A stretch of DNA of 64,000 nt from NCBI GenBank assembly GCA_028284005.1, contig JANQSO010000008.1:1-64000 (forward strand). Reading direction: 5' to 3'. The notes beneath the pieces are model-generated. The model saw nothing but the letters and a program-made list of their open reading frames with translations. It searched no databases and was not told the origin of the DNA. Positions 34,301 to 42,978 of this stretch are shown here, piece by piece; the stretch's first letter is position 1; the number at the start of each line of letters is the position of its first letter. Made by a program: the position numbers and the translations under genes. Source of the DNA: Flavobacteriaceae bacterium. GTDB lineage: Bacteria > Bacteroidota > Bacteroidia > Flavobacteriales > Flavobacteriaceae.

Positions 34301-36101
34301 TAGCATTCGTGTTAGAAGCTCCGGGAGTAGGAATTGCCTGTACATAGGTAGAGGTATTTCTGGCCCCTCCGGATCCGTTTGTAAATCGTTGTAATGAGTG
34401 GGTATCTTTATCTCCGGCTCCTCCTTCATTTACCTGTGGTTCTCCAGGATTCAATAAAACCAATAGGTCCGGGTCATCACTATCATTGGTGTCATAGACC
34501 AAAGCATCTATAAGATCGGTGGTTGTCACGGCAGAACCATTTGGGAAATCTGTGGCATCTCCCGTATATAATCCTACAGCATCTGCCCCGTTTTGCAATC
34601 CATTGCTTGAAAATACAATTGAAACATTGGGTACTGCTGCGTTTCCAATTACAAAATAGCCTTCGGCACTGGTCGTTTGTCCGTCCAGGTCGTAAGCGGC
34701 ATAACTCAGATTATTAGAACCGTTATAAAATACCAGTACGAGTCCGTCCAAAGCAGAATTCCCTACACCTCCGTCAAATAATTCGACAAACTCCATGGTA
34801 TCGGTCCCGGCAGTATCTGCATCCAGTTCATTAATAAGAAAATCCGGAGCAACTACCGGTTCTACATTTTCTTCTCCGGGTGTTGGTACAAGTTGCGTGT
34901 AAGTAGACGTATTTCTTTCGCCTCCCGAGCCATTGGGAATACGTTGTGAAGAATGGCCGTCTTTATCCCCGGCTCCATCTTCATTTACCTGTGGTTCGCC
35001 TGGGTTTAACAAAACCAGTAGTTCCGGATCATCACTATCATTGGTATCATAGACCATAGCATCTATAAGGTCGGTGGTCGTAACGGCAGAACCATTTGGG
35101 AAATCTGTAGCGTCTCCCGTATATAATCCTACTGCATCTGCCCCGTTTTGCAACCCGTTGCTTGGAATCACGATCGAAACATTGGGTACTGCCGCGTTTC
35201 CAATTACAAAATAGCCGTTAGCATTGGTTGTTTGTCCGTCCAGGTCGTAAGCGGCATAGCTTAGATTATTGGAACCGTTATAGAATACCAGTACCATTCC
35301 GTCCAAAGCAAAATTACCTACACCTCCATCGTATAGTTCAACAAATTCCATAGTATCGGTTCCTGCAGTATCTGCATCAACTTCATTTATGATCACTGTA
35401 ACCGGATCTCCATTTGCTTCTCCGGGTGTTGGAGCAAGTTGCGCATAAGTGGACGTATTTCTTTCACCTCCCGAACCATTGGGAATACGTTGTGAAGAAT
35501 GGCCGTCTTTATCTCCGGCTCCTCCTTCATTTACTTGCACCTGTCCGGCATTTAATAAAACCAGTAGTTCCGGATCGTCACTATCATTGGTATCATAGAC
35601 CAGAGCATCTATAAGGTCGGTGGTTGTTACGGCAGAACCATTTGGGAAATCTGTAGCGTCTCCCATATATAATCCTACTGCATCTGCCCCGTTTTGTAAC
35701 CCGTTGCTTGGAATCACGATCGAAACATTGGGTACTGCCGCGTTTCCAATTACAAAATAGCCGTCGGCATTGGTCGTTTGTCCGTCCAGATCGTAAGCGG
35801 CATAGCTCAAATTATTGGAACCATTATAGAATACCAGTACCATTCCGTCCAAGGCAGAATTTCCTACGCCTCCATCGTATAATTCAACAAATTCCATGGT
35901 ATCCGTCCCGGCGGTATCTGCATCTAATTCATTAATTATAATAGAGGCCATGCAAGAGTCTTCATTTGGTATATCCTCAATAAGCTCAGCATTCGCTTCT
36001 ATTTCTTTATTAGCGTCGGTAGGTGTACTGAACCCCTGCAAGGAGAATAGAAGAAACAGTGTTGGCAGAAATAATTTTTTTGTTAGGTAAGAGTATTTCA
36101 T
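31368..36101 (-). CDS. Giant secreted nuclease with four lamin-tail-like repeats, SprB-like repeat and T9SS tail
   Basis: A 1577-residue secreted protein. After a signal peptide (residues 1-26) come four repeats of about 185 residues (about 53-789), each opening with IINELDADTAGTDTMEFVEL, as in lamin-tail-like domains. An OB-like region (790-985) precedes an endonuclease/exonuclease/phosphatase domain (about 990-1280): TWNIEWFG, VQEIAD, LLGDYNDD and ISDHFPV supply catalytic Asn, Glu, Asp and His. A SprB-type repeat (VSCNGGTDGTATISVSGG) and an Ig-like domain follow, then a T9SS sorting domain (NPNPFSENIHVRL to LLLKL). It probably degrades extracellular DNA at the surface for nutrients or biofilm turnover. 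Confidence 0.88.
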   Translation of the reverse strand: MKYSYLTKKLFLPTLFLLFSLQGFSTPTDANKEIEANAELIEDIPNEDSCMASIIINELDADTAGTDTMEFVELYDGGVGNSALDGMVLVFYNGSNNLSYAAYDLDGQTTNADGYFVIGNAAVPNVSIVIPSNGLQNGADAVGLYMGDATDFPNGSAVTTTDLIDALVYDTNDSDDPELLVLLNAGQVQVNEGGAGDKDGHSSQRIPNGSGGERNTSTYAQLAPTPGEANGDPVTVIINEVDADTAGTDTMEFVELYDGGVGNFALDGMVLVFYNGSNNLSYAAYDLDGQTTNANGYFVIGNAAVPNVSIVIPSNGLQNGADAVGLYTGDATDFPNGSAVTTTDLIDAMVYDTNDSDDPELLVLLNPGEPQVNEDGAGDKDGHSSQRIPNGSGGERNTSTYTQLVPTPGEENVEPVVAPDFLINELDADTAGTDTMEFVELFDGGVGNSALDGLVLVFYNGSNNLSYAAYDLDGQTTSAEGYFVIGNAAVPNVSIVFSSNGLQNGADAVGLYTGDATDFPNGSAVTTTDLIDALVYDTNDSDDPDLLVLLNPGEPQVNEGGAGDKDTHSLQRFTNGSGGARNTSTYVQAIPTPGASNTNATDPVTLIINEVDADTAGTDTMEFVELFDGGTGNTSLSGFVLVLYNGNGDTSYNALDLDGFTTNAEGYFVIGNVDVPNVGLVIPSNGLQNGADAVALYAGNATDFPSGTAVTTAGLIDALVYDTNDADDAGLLVLLNAGQAQINEGELGNKDGDSSQRIPNGSGGARNTATYTQAAPTPGTENGAIIPPPDPISILDARNTTAGELVTISGVLTVSDQFSGSAYIQDNTAGIAIFDELVHGDGIFTIGDSITVTGTRSVFNDQVQISPVTSVENNGAPNEAIEPLTITLSELANHPAKLVRILDPAFPTPGDILFGNSNYILSDLSGTGELRIDNDVAEIVGLGQPESCDEIVGVVGRFFEIYQLLPRMGTDMSCAGPYVSPTLPIDVPNDKTLDIVTWNIEWFGDESNSPAAGDPMSDTIQKEAVKSVILELDADIYTVQEIADDVLFEQMVNELPGYDYVLSTAVSRPNDPGVKQKIGFIYNTSTVSPVSTKILLESIHPLYNGGDDSALVGYPSTTDRFYASGRLPFLMTADITVGGETEQYNIVALHARANGSSQAQNRYDMRKYDVEVLKDSLDANYPSVNLILLGDYNDDVDETVADVATTITTYEEYSDDTINYNIVSRALSDDGFRSFVFRENMIDHISVTDELNDNYIDESVRVHYEFYDNQYTNTISDHFPVSARFQLKQFELLGTSSTNVSCNGGTDGTATISVSGGIAPYTYDWNDGQTTATAVGLAAGEYFVTVTDALGAEFVELFLIEEPDPIEMMTSENTTVYMGYEPASCTTLEVIAVIGGTAPYTYEWNTGDTTTTLEVCPEETTTYTVTVTDANGCTSMANIEVEVIDVSCGNNPNWPKVEVCHNGHTICIPAWAVQYHLNHGATLGSCENSNEVFITRLRVNPNPFSENIHVRLRSNKETIANLAVYDFYGNKVFESQEQLESGQNHFNYNLGYLDFGIYFLKVIVDGDVKRTRLLLKL
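33735..35945 (-). repeat. Four near-identical 550-bp tandem repeats inside the nuclease gene
   Basis: The repeated units begin near 35945, 35394, 34843 and 34285 on the minus strand and are about 550-558 bp long. The first three are very similar in DNA, while the fourth (nearest the nuclease domain) is more diverged. This points to recent unequal crossover or gene conversion among the first three. The number of repeats may vary among strains and may be hard to assemble. Confidence 0.85.
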
Positions 36102-36139
36102 ATGTTAGTTATTTAATTGGTTTTGTTAGTATAAAATTA

Positions 36140-36161
36140 TCAGGTTCATGGCAAAACCTGA
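36140..36161 (-). terminator. Hairpin upstream of the nuclease gene
   Basis: TCAGGTT (36140-36146) pairs with AACCTGA (36155-36161) across 8 nt. On the minus strand it is followed by a T/A-rich run. It may end readthrough from the polysaccharide operon or be an operator before the nuclease gene. The remaining 36162-36329 shows nothing. Confidence 0.35.
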
Positions 36162-36329
36162 ATGTTCAAACTGTTAAGAATACATTATTAAATTATATTC
36201 TTAATTGAAATGATCTATCAATTATTTACTGCTAAGACCACCATTGGATGGCCTTTTTGGGGAAATTAAATATGCGAAATCTATTGTGAGGTATTACACA
36301 AATCTAGTAATAAAAATCCTTACTCCAAA

Positions 36330-36358
36330 GTTCTATATTACTGAAGTTACTATAGAAC
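36330..36358 (-). terminator. Hairpin at the end of the polysaccharide operon
   Basis: GTTCTATA (36330-36337) pairs with TATAGAAC (36351-36358), beginning nine bases past the wzi-like stop on the minus strand. It is a candidate terminator for the 27-kb minus-strand locus. The stem is short and AT-rich. Confidence 0.45.
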
Positions 36359-36366
36359 CTGTTTCT

Positions 36367-37707
36367 CTAAAAAGAATATTTATATGATACTCCTCCTCCT
36401 ATAATAGTATCTACCAAATTGCTGAAATCTACACCCCCAATTAGTGTAAATGTTCCATATTTAATAGTACTATAGCTTCCGGATATATAGTTATGCCAAT
36501 TCTTTGAATTTGGATTCATGGGAACCCTATAGGTTCCAAGGTTTATAGCATAAGAGGACTTAAGGATCCAGTCGATCTTTCTAAAACTTCCTGATACTCC
36601 AAAATGATGCACACGTACCCTATTACCAATAATTGGTGAATTGGCCCCGGAAATCTCAAGTTCGGGGTCTATCATGATAAATGGCACCCCTATAATGTTG
36701 CCTTCATATGCCCAACCGCTTCTGTACAAACTATTTGAAAAGTAATTATCGAAACCGCTATCCTGGGATCTGCCACTTTGGTCCGCTGTGTCTATATATT
36801 CGTATACAATAGAAGAAATCACTTTTTTATTAGTGGGCTGATAATAGATTCCCCAGACACCATCGGGAAAATTAGCCCAACGTGTTCCGGAACCGTCTTC
36901 AAACGGATGTTCATGGTAAACAGAGAAGTCTCCCACATTGGTTCTGAATTCATAATCCAATAAAAAGGTTCCCAAATGATTTCCAAGAGCATTGACTTGC
37001 TCTCCTACAACATTGGTTTCCGTAGATTTTTTAGCGAAAAACACATCTATAAATGCATCCAGATCATCAGGAAGTTCTCCAAATACCGGAGAGGTTCCTC
37101 CCCATTGCGCAAAATGTTGTAGCCTTAAGGTAAGTTTGTGTTTTTCATTAAATCTTGTGATAAGACCTATTCGCTTATAATGAACTCGCGTATTGTCCAC
37201 ATATCTGTCATCATTTAAGCTATAGTGAGCAATTCCCCAATCTATTCCAAAAGTTTCAGAGATTTTAACAGGCTTGTTCGCTTCCAAAATCAATCCCGGT
37301 ATAGGACGTGCGTTTTGTGACCACAAAAAGTTCTTATTGGTAGCTGAGAGTCCGTCAATACGTGTATCATGTCTTTTTGCACCCACAGTTGCGTTCAACC
37401 AGTTATTCTGAAACTTAACATAGAGGTCCCGGCGTTGAAGTTCATCTGTAACACCATCTCTATAGAAATAGCCTAAACCAGCCTCTAAACTGGCATTTTC
37501 GAAATGGTAAACGCCTTTAACAGCAGCTGTTCCGGAAAAATTAGTTTCGGGGGCAAATGAAGTATTTGTATTGGCGTACATCCAAAAAGGAAGGCTTTCT
37601 TCATTAGAACCAACTCCTGTTACCTCAATAGTCCCGTCCACTTCTATATTCTGAGCAGTCACAACTAATGTGCTCAATAGAAAAAAAATAGCTTGCAGGC
37701 TTTTCAT
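36367..37707 (-). CDS. Wzi-family capsule assembly outer-membrane protein
   Basis: A 446-residue beta-barrel with signal peptide residues 1-19 (ending VVTAQ). It has the conserved signatures of the Bacteroidota Wzi family: PFWMYANTNTS near the start and LWSQNARPIPGL near residue 130. Wzi proteins bind exported capsule to the outer membrane. The ATG at 37707 is preferred to an in-frame TTG three codons earlier. It is the last gene of the locus, after wzc-like and wza-like genes, which supports a capsule or bound exopolysaccharide. Confidence 0.85.
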   Translation of the reverse strand: MKSLQAIFFLLSTLVVTAQNIEVDGTIEVTGVGSNEESLPFWMYANTNTSFAPETNFSGTAAVKGVYHFENASLEAGLGYFYRDGVTDELQRRDLYVKFQNNWLNATVGAKRHDTRIDGLSATNKNFLWSQNARPIPGLILEANKPVKISETFGIDWGIAHYSLNDDRYVDNTRVHYKRIGLITRFNEKHKLTLRLQHFAQWGGTSPVFGELPDDLDAFIDVFFAKKSTETNVVGEQVNALGNHLGTFLLDYEFRTNVGDFSVYHEHPFEDGSGTRWANFPDGVWGIYYQPTNKKVISSIVYEYIDTADQSGRSQDSGFDNYFSNSLYRSGWAYEGNIIGVPFIMIDPELEISGANSPIIGNRVRVHHFGVSGSFRKIDWILKSSYAINLGTYRVPMNPNSKNWHNYISGSYSTIKYGTFTLIGGVDFSNLVDTIIGGGVSYKYSF

Positions 37708-37755
37708 AAACAGCAAAGGTTATTTTTAGTGTTTCCGGTGAAAAAATTCAGAGGG

Positions 37756-40128
37756 CTATCTTTTTAAAAAGCGGTTCAGCCAACTCTTTTTCTCATTTGA
37801 ATATGTGTATCCATATTTATTTCCATACCCAAAATTACTCATGGAAACGCTATTTAAAACAACAGCTACATTTGATAATCGTCCATCACTAATTGTGTCT
37901 TTCGGGAAGCCCAACAAACGTTTGTCGGTATATCCGGCACGAACAACATATAACATGATATCTGCTAAATTATTAATAAGAATTGTATCTGTTACCAACA
38001 TCGAAGGGGCTGTATCCACAATTACATAGTCAAACTTTTGTTCCAGTTCTTTAAACAAGGTAGTTGTACGTTCCTGCATTAACAATTCTGCAGGGTTTGG
38101 AGGAATAATCCCAGAAAGTACAATTGACAGGTTTTCGTTGTATTCACTTTGCCAGGAAAGATCGTCAATTGTAGTTGTTTCATCAATAATAAACTCAGTA
38201 ATTCCTCTATTCTTCCTGTATTTTTCCGGTAAATACCTGTGTAACTGTGGGTTTCTTATATCTGCACCTACAAGAACAACTTTCTTACCTGTGAGTGCCA
38301 AAGTTAATGCCAGATTAAAAGCTATAAATGTTTTTCCTTCTCCCTTAATAGTAGATGTGACAAAAATAGTTTTTGTTTTCCTGGTTGTATTATTTACAAA
38401 CAGATACTGAAGGTTAGTACGAAGAATCCTAAAGGATTCCGCTAAAATACTCCTGTCATTATGTTGAATGAGTTCCTCGTCGCTCTTTTTTAGTTTTGGA
38501 ATTTCACCTATCAACATTGTTTTAGTAAGTACACGCTCTATATCTCTTCTATTCGAAACTTTGGTATTCAATAAAAAGAAGGCGTACAACCCAACAAAAG
38601 GAATCAATAGTCCGGCCAGTAAAGCACCCAGATAAATAAGGGACCTGTTGGGACTCACAGGAGCTTTACTGCTATAGGCCCTATCAACGATCTTTGCCTT
38701 TGGTGCAGTAATTGCCAAAGAGATAGATGCTTCTTCACGTTGTTGTAATAAGAACAAATACAACTGTTCTTTGATGGTTTGTTGGCGTTCGATCCCCCGG
38801 TATAATTTCTCTTTGGTAGGGACCTGTGCTATTTTGGAATTAAGTGTTGCTTCCTGAAAATTCAGATCTCGCATCGAAATTTTAAGAGCATTGCTCGTAT
38901 TTTGCAGACTGCTTAAAATATTAGAGCGAAGTTGATCAATTTGTGTATTTACATTAACAACTACCGGATTCTTTGCCGTAGACGTTTTTAATAATTTATT
39001 TCTCTGTAATATTAATTGATTATAATTATTAACTGCCTCTCCTATTTCTTGTCCGTCTAAACCTATATTGGCAGGTAACAGATCATTATTGGACGATTTC
39101 TCCATATAATCTATCATCGTATTTGCCAGCTCCAGTTGTGTAGCTATTCCGGATTGCCGCTTATTATACTCACTTGCATTTTCCAGGATGAGTTGTGCTT
39201 CAGTTTCAATATCGGTAAGGCGGTTACTACTTTTGAACTGTTCCTTATTTCGTTCTACCGAATCAAGTTCTCTTGTAATGATCTCTAAACGAGAGTCGAT
39301 AAAATTAGAGGTTTTTTGAGCCACCTGTCCTTGATCATGAATAGCATCCTTATTATATTGAAATATAAGCTCATCTATAAAATCTTCTGCCTTTTTTGGC
39401 ACCGGAGACTGCATACCTACATTTACAACATTACTATTCTTAATGTCGTTGGCAACAGATATCCTTCTTTGGTATGAAAGTGCAACACTTTCTACAGGCC
39501 TATAGGTTACCGAAATGGTTTTACCTTTATAAGAATCAAATGCCTCGGGGTCGTCCAATACCGGTAAAACTGTAATATCTCCAAAAGGAAGAGAAACACG
39601 TTCGCCAAAAGTATGTGTCACCTTGTTAGAACCTGAAACATTTTCTACAGTATATTCGGTAGACGATAATACCTCAAAAAGTAATTTTGGTACAGCCGTG
39701 GTCCTCGTGCTATCGGCAAAAGAAAGATATTGAACTATAAAAGGTTTGTACTCATATAATTCGGAAGCTTTTATAGTTCCTACAGTTTCATAAGTGATAT
39801 TAAGATTGAGTTCTTTAACTACTTCAGATATGATCCTTTTAGAATTAAGTATTGCCAGCTCATTTTCAATTTTACTTGTATTAATATTTGAAAAAAAGCC
39901 ACCCAGATCTGTAAAAGCAGATAACTCCGAAGGTCCTCCCCCACTTCGCTCGTCTTTAATGATCACAATTGCATTACTCTGATAAGAAGGAGTTGAATAA
40001 CGTAAGTAAATAAATGCACAAACCAGCGCAATCACCACTCCCGATATAAACCATATCCAATATCGCAGATATTGATCTACAAGATCGCGTAGTGAATTCT
40101 CTCTTAACTCTATATTAGGTTCATTCAT
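37756..40128 (-). CDS. Wzc-like polysaccharide co-polymerase and tyrosine autokinase
   Basis: A 790-residue inner-membrane protein. Two membrane segments (about 31-50 and 505-527) flank a periplasmic Wzz/GNVR region with coiled coils. The cytoplasmic BY-kinase domain has Walker A STIKGEGKT (about 595), Walker A' VVLVGADIRNP, Walker B FDYVIVDTAPS and a C-terminal tyrosine cluster (FGYGNKYGYTY). It controls chain length and export in Wzy-type systems by cyclic phosphorylation and works with the Wza-like protein encoded 12 bases upstream. Confidence 0.93.
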   Translation of the reverse strand: MNEPNIELRENSLRDLVDQYLRYWIWFISGVVIALVCAFIYLRYSTPSYQSNAIVIIKDERSGGGPSELSAFTDLGGFFSNINTSKIENELAILNSKRIISEVVKELNLNITYETVGTIKASELYEYKPFIVQYLSFADSTRTTAVPKLLFEVLSSTEYTVENVSGSNKVTHTFGERVSLPFGDITVLPVLDDPEAFDSYKGKTISVTYRPVESVALSYQRRISVANDIKNSNVVNVGMQSPVPKKAEDFIDELIFQYNKDAIHDQGQVAQKTSNFIDSRLEIITRELDSVERNKEQFKSSNRLTDIETEAQLILENASEYNKRQSGIATQLELANTMIDYMEKSSNNDLLPANIGLDGQEIGEAVNNYNQLILQRNKLLKTSTAKNPVVVNVNTQIDQLRSNILSSLQNTSNALKISMRDLNFQEATLNSKIAQVPTKEKLYRGIERQQTIKEQLYLFLLQQREEASISLAITAPKAKIVDRAYSSKAPVSPNRSLIYLGALLAGLLIPFVGLYAFFLLNTKVSNRRDIERVLTKTMLIGEIPKLKKSDEELIQHNDRSILAESFRILRTNLQYLFVNNTTRKTKTIFVTSTIKGEGKTFIAFNLALTLALTGKKVVLVGADIRNPQLHRYLPEKYRKNRGITEFIIDETTTIDDLSWQSEYNENLSIVLSGIIPPNPAELLMQERTTTLFKELEQKFDYVIVDTAPSMLVTDTILINNLADIMLYVVRAGYTDKRLLGFPKDTISDGRLSNVAVVLNSVSMSNFGYGNKYGYTYSNEKKSWLNRFLKR

Positions 40129-40140
40129 AAGGCAAGTAGA

Positions 40141-40893
40141 TTATCTGGTCAAGATTATTACGGTACTTAATACAATAGTCACCAAAGATAATAATGCAGG
40201 TACATCCGGCAAGAATCCAGACTTTTTCACTCCTTTTAAAGACGGTTCCACATATACAATATCGTTTTGTTTCAGGAAGTAAAAAGGGCTGCTAAAAAGG
40301 TCGGTTTGAGTAAAATCCATCCTGGCAACCTTTCGTTTCCCGTCTTCTTCTCTAATTATAACTATTTCGTTACGATTGCCATCTTCTGTAAAATCACCCG
40401 CAAGTCCGATAGCTTCAGGGAGTGTTACACGTTCGTCCTTAACGGTAAAGACGCCCGGGTTTTTTACTTCCCCCAATACTGTAATCTTAAAATTCATGAT
40501 CCGCACATCTACAACAACATCTTTTATATATTCTGAGAGTTTGGCTTTTAGAGCAATCTCTACTTCTCCGCGTGTTTTTCCTCCTACTTTAAAATTTCCA
40601 AGTACAGGGAAGCGAATATCTCCTTCGGTATCAACTAAATATCCTTGTAATTCCGGGTTATTATTTCCTGCACTCTCTAATCCTGTAGTTCTCTCAAAAG
40701 GTTTTATAACTTCACTATCAATAGAGGAGATTGATATATACAGTATATCATTGGGCTCAATAATGGGTTCAAATTTTTGGTCAATGGTGGCCTGATCGAG
40801 CTTTTCAGCATCCTGAAAATAAAGAATTTGTTTTTTGGTAGCGCAAGAAATGAGGCTTAAAAATATAACTAGAAGTAAAAGTATTTTTTTCAT
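40141..40893 (-). CDS. Wza-like polysaccharide export lipoprotein
   Basis: A 250-residue lipoprotein (lipobox LISC, Cys about residue 17) with a polysaccharide export (PES) domain (IEPNDILYISISS and the following beta strands) and SLBB-type region (FKITVLGEVKNPGVFTV). It ends in a single membrane helix (DVPALLSLVTIVLSTVIIL). This matches the short Wza/Bacteroidota export proteins, which form the outer-membrane channel. A -7-like box (TATATTTG) lies on the minus strand at 40918-40911, before its start. Confidence 0.9.
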   Translation of the reverse strand: MKKILLLLVIFLSLISCATKKQILYFQDAEKLDQATIDQKFEPIIEPNDILYISISSIDSEVIKPFERTTGLESAGNNNPELQGYLVDTEGDIRFPVLGNFKVGGKTRGEVEIALKAKLSEYIKDVVVDVRIMNFKITVLGEVKNPGVFTVKDERVTLPEAIGLAGDFTEDGNRNEIVIIREEDGKRKVARMDFTQTDLFSSPFYFLKQNDIVYVEPSLKGVKKSGFLPDVPALLSLVTIVLSTVIILTR

Positions 40894-40910
40894 TCGCTTT
40901 TTTAATAATA

Positions 40911-40918
40911 CAAATATA
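40911..40918 (-). promoter_or_regulatory. -7 box before the wza-like gene
   Basis: Minus-strand TATATTTG at 40918-40911, 18 bases before the ATG. No TTG lies at -33 distance. It may give a separate transcript for wza-wzc-wzi, the export genes. Confidence 0.35.
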
Positions 40919-40967
40919 GGTTATAAAATAAAAGTCGCTTATTAAACCCCCATTAGAAATGAAACTA

Positions 40968-42908
40968 CTATTCTGCTTTAGCGATCTGAGACTTCTTAGG
41001 AGCATCCAACGCCTCAAATTCAGAATTCTCACTTATAAATTCCGGTACCATTTCTTTTAACAGCTCTACCACTTTTTCATTTTTTCGTTTTGTGGCAGTT
41101 TTTATTATATGTTTGATCTTTACCTTAAAATCATCAAAATTCACCAAAGGAACTTTTGTAATCATAATCTTAGGATGGTGCGTAGGTAAAGACGTAGATG
41201 TATCATTCAATAATTCTTCAAAGAGCTTTTCCCCCGGGCGCAATCCGGTGATCTTAATATCAATATCTACGTAAGGTTCCAAACCTGAGAGTCGGATCAT
41301 CTTTTCGGCCAGATTCAAAATTTTAACCGGTTCTCCCATATCAAAAACATAAATCTCTCCTCCATTTCCCATGGTTCCTGCCTGTAGGACCAATTGACAA
41401 GCCTCCGGAATGGTCATAAAGTATCTAATAATATCTTTATGTGTTACCGTGACAGGCCCTCCCTGGGATATTTGTTTTCTAAAATGTGGAATTACCGAAC
41501 CACTGGAGCCTAATACATTACCAAAGCGAGTGGTGATAAAACGGGTAGTCACTCCTTTTTCTTTCTGAAGAGATTGTACGTACATTTCTGCAACACGCTT
41601 CGATGCTCCCATCACGTTCGTAGGATTTACGGCCTTATCTGTCGAAACCATTACAAATTTATCTACGTTATAGTTTACGGATAAGATTGAAAGATTTACC
41701 GTACCCAAAATATTTACGTAGATAGCTTCGTGTGGATTTCTTTCAATTAACGGTACATGTTTGTATGCAGCAGCATGGTAAATAATATCAACCTCATATT
41801 TTGCAAACATCAAACCTAATCGGTACATATTACTAATATCTGCCAGCTCTGTGATAAAATTAAGCTTTGGGTAGTTGAGTTGGAGATAGATCTCAAGTTC
41901 GTGTAATGCAGATTCTGCCTGGTCCAGGATCACTACCAGTTCCGGTTTAAATTCGGCCAACTGTTTAACGATCTCACTCCCTATGGATCCTGCTCCACCG
42001 GTTACAAGTATTGTCTTTCCATCCAGGTCCTTTTTAATAATCTCATTTTCTATATTAATTGGAGTTCTTTCCAATAGGTCCTCAATATCAATAGGCTTTA
42101 TCTGGTTTTTAATGTCTTCCTTTTTATTCCACTTTTCTAAACTGGGGACATTGAAAACCTCTATATTATTTGCAATACAATCTTCTATGATCTCATTCTT
42201 GCTTTTCCCCTTTAAAGAACCACTAATTATCAATACTCCGTCAACTTCCAGGGTTTCTAATGTCTCCGAAAAGCTTTTTTTAATTGGGATCACAGGTTTT
42301 CCCAAGATTTTAAACTTTTTAGAATCCAGGCTTTTAGTAATAAAACCTACCAACTGAAAAGGCATGTTGGACTCTGTTGTCAATGCTTTTCCCAAAGAGA
42401 TGGTATGATCGTCTACCCCAATAATCGCAACTTTCTTCTTTAAGCTTCCGGCAGCTGTATTCCTCAAAAATTGATAACTTTCTTTTACTGCAACTCTAAA
42501 AAGCAACATAACTGTAAAAGACAGGAGCATATACAGCAGTATTGATGTTGTTAAAAACACCTTTCCCTCTCCGGTAAAAGCTGAGTGGGCCATATTGATC
42601 AATAACACAATCCCGGCAGTAGAAAATGAAGAGAAGGCAAGTTTTAAGATATCGGTAAACGTAGAATGGCGAATAATTCCCGAATATGTTTTAAAAACAA
42701 AGAAGAAGACAATATTTATTAATAAAATAGCAAAGCCCTGTACCGGAACTGATAGTATATCAAGGAATTTAATAGGCGTTCCCAGTAAAATGAAGTAAGT
42801 TAATAACAGGGAAGTTACAGCTATAAAAGTGTCGATCAAAATTACAATCCAACGGGGTAAATACCTTTGATCTAGTATTTTTAATTTATTGTCGCCTTTG
42901 TATAGCAT
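40968..42908 (-). CDS. Membrane-bound UDP-sugar 4,6-dehydratase (PglF/WbpM-like)
   Basis: A 646-residue enzyme with four N-terminal membrane segments (about 15-135), a CoA-binding-like domain with GVDDHTISLGKAL, and a C-terminal SDR catalytic domain. The NAD-binding GGAGSIGSEI lies near residue 304, and the catalytic region STDKAVNPTNVMGASKR has Met in place of the usual Tyr, as in WbpM/FlaA1/PglF. It should convert UDP-GlcNAc to the 4-keto-6-deoxy sugar, the first step to UDP-bacillosamine-type sugars. The downstream aminotransferase, acetyltransferase and PglC-like transferase genes fit this route. Confidence 0.9.
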   Translation of the reverse strand: MLYKGDNKLKILDQRYLPRWIVILIDTFIAVTSLLLTYFILLGTPIKFLDILSVPVQGFAILLINIVFFFVFKTYSGIIRHSTFTDILKLAFSSFSTAGIVLLINMAHSAFTGEGKVFLTTSILLYMLLSFTVMLLFRVAVKESYQFLRNTAAGSLKKKVAIIGVDDHTISLGKALTTESNMPFQLVGFITKSLDSKKFKILGKPVIPIKKSFSETLETLEVDGVLIISGSLKGKSKNEIIEDCIANNIEVFNVPSLEKWNKKEDIKNQIKPIDIEDLLERTPINIENEIIKKDLDGKTILVTGGAGSIGSEIVKQLAEFKPELVVILDQAESALHELEIYLQLNYPKLNFITELADISNMYRLGLMFAKYEVDIIYHAAAYKHVPLIERNPHEAIYVNILGTVNLSILSVNYNVDKFVMVSTDKAVNPTNVMGASKRVAEMYVQSLQKEKGVTTRFITTRFGNVLGSSGSVIPHFRKQISQGGPVTVTHKDIIRYFMTIPEACQLVLQAGTMGNGGEIYVFDMGEPVKILNLAEKMIRLSGLEPYVDIDIKITGLRPGEKLFEELLNDTSTSLPTHHPKIMITKVPLVNFDDFKVKIKHIIKTATKRKNEKVVELLKEMVPEFISENSEFEALDAPKKSQIAKAE

Positions 42909-42945
42909 ATTGCTGATATGATTTGGGGGAATATCCTATGGTAAA

Positions 42946-42978
42946 CAAATATACTTAATATCTATTGCATTTGTGCAA
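42946..42978 (-). promoter_or_regulatory. Internal promoter before the dehydratase gene
   Basis: Minus-strand -7 box TATATTTG at 42953-42946 and -33 TTG at 42978-42976 with a 22-nt spacer, inside the 3' end of the aminotransferase gene. It can drive dehydratase-wza-wzc-wzi separately from the upstream glycosyltransferase genes. Both boxes fit the consensus well. Confidence 0.55.

Noticed and set aside
33137-36090. Several plus-strand open frames opposite the large nuclease gene.
   Set aside because: They repeat with the 550-bp units and are shadows of the minus-strand repeats.
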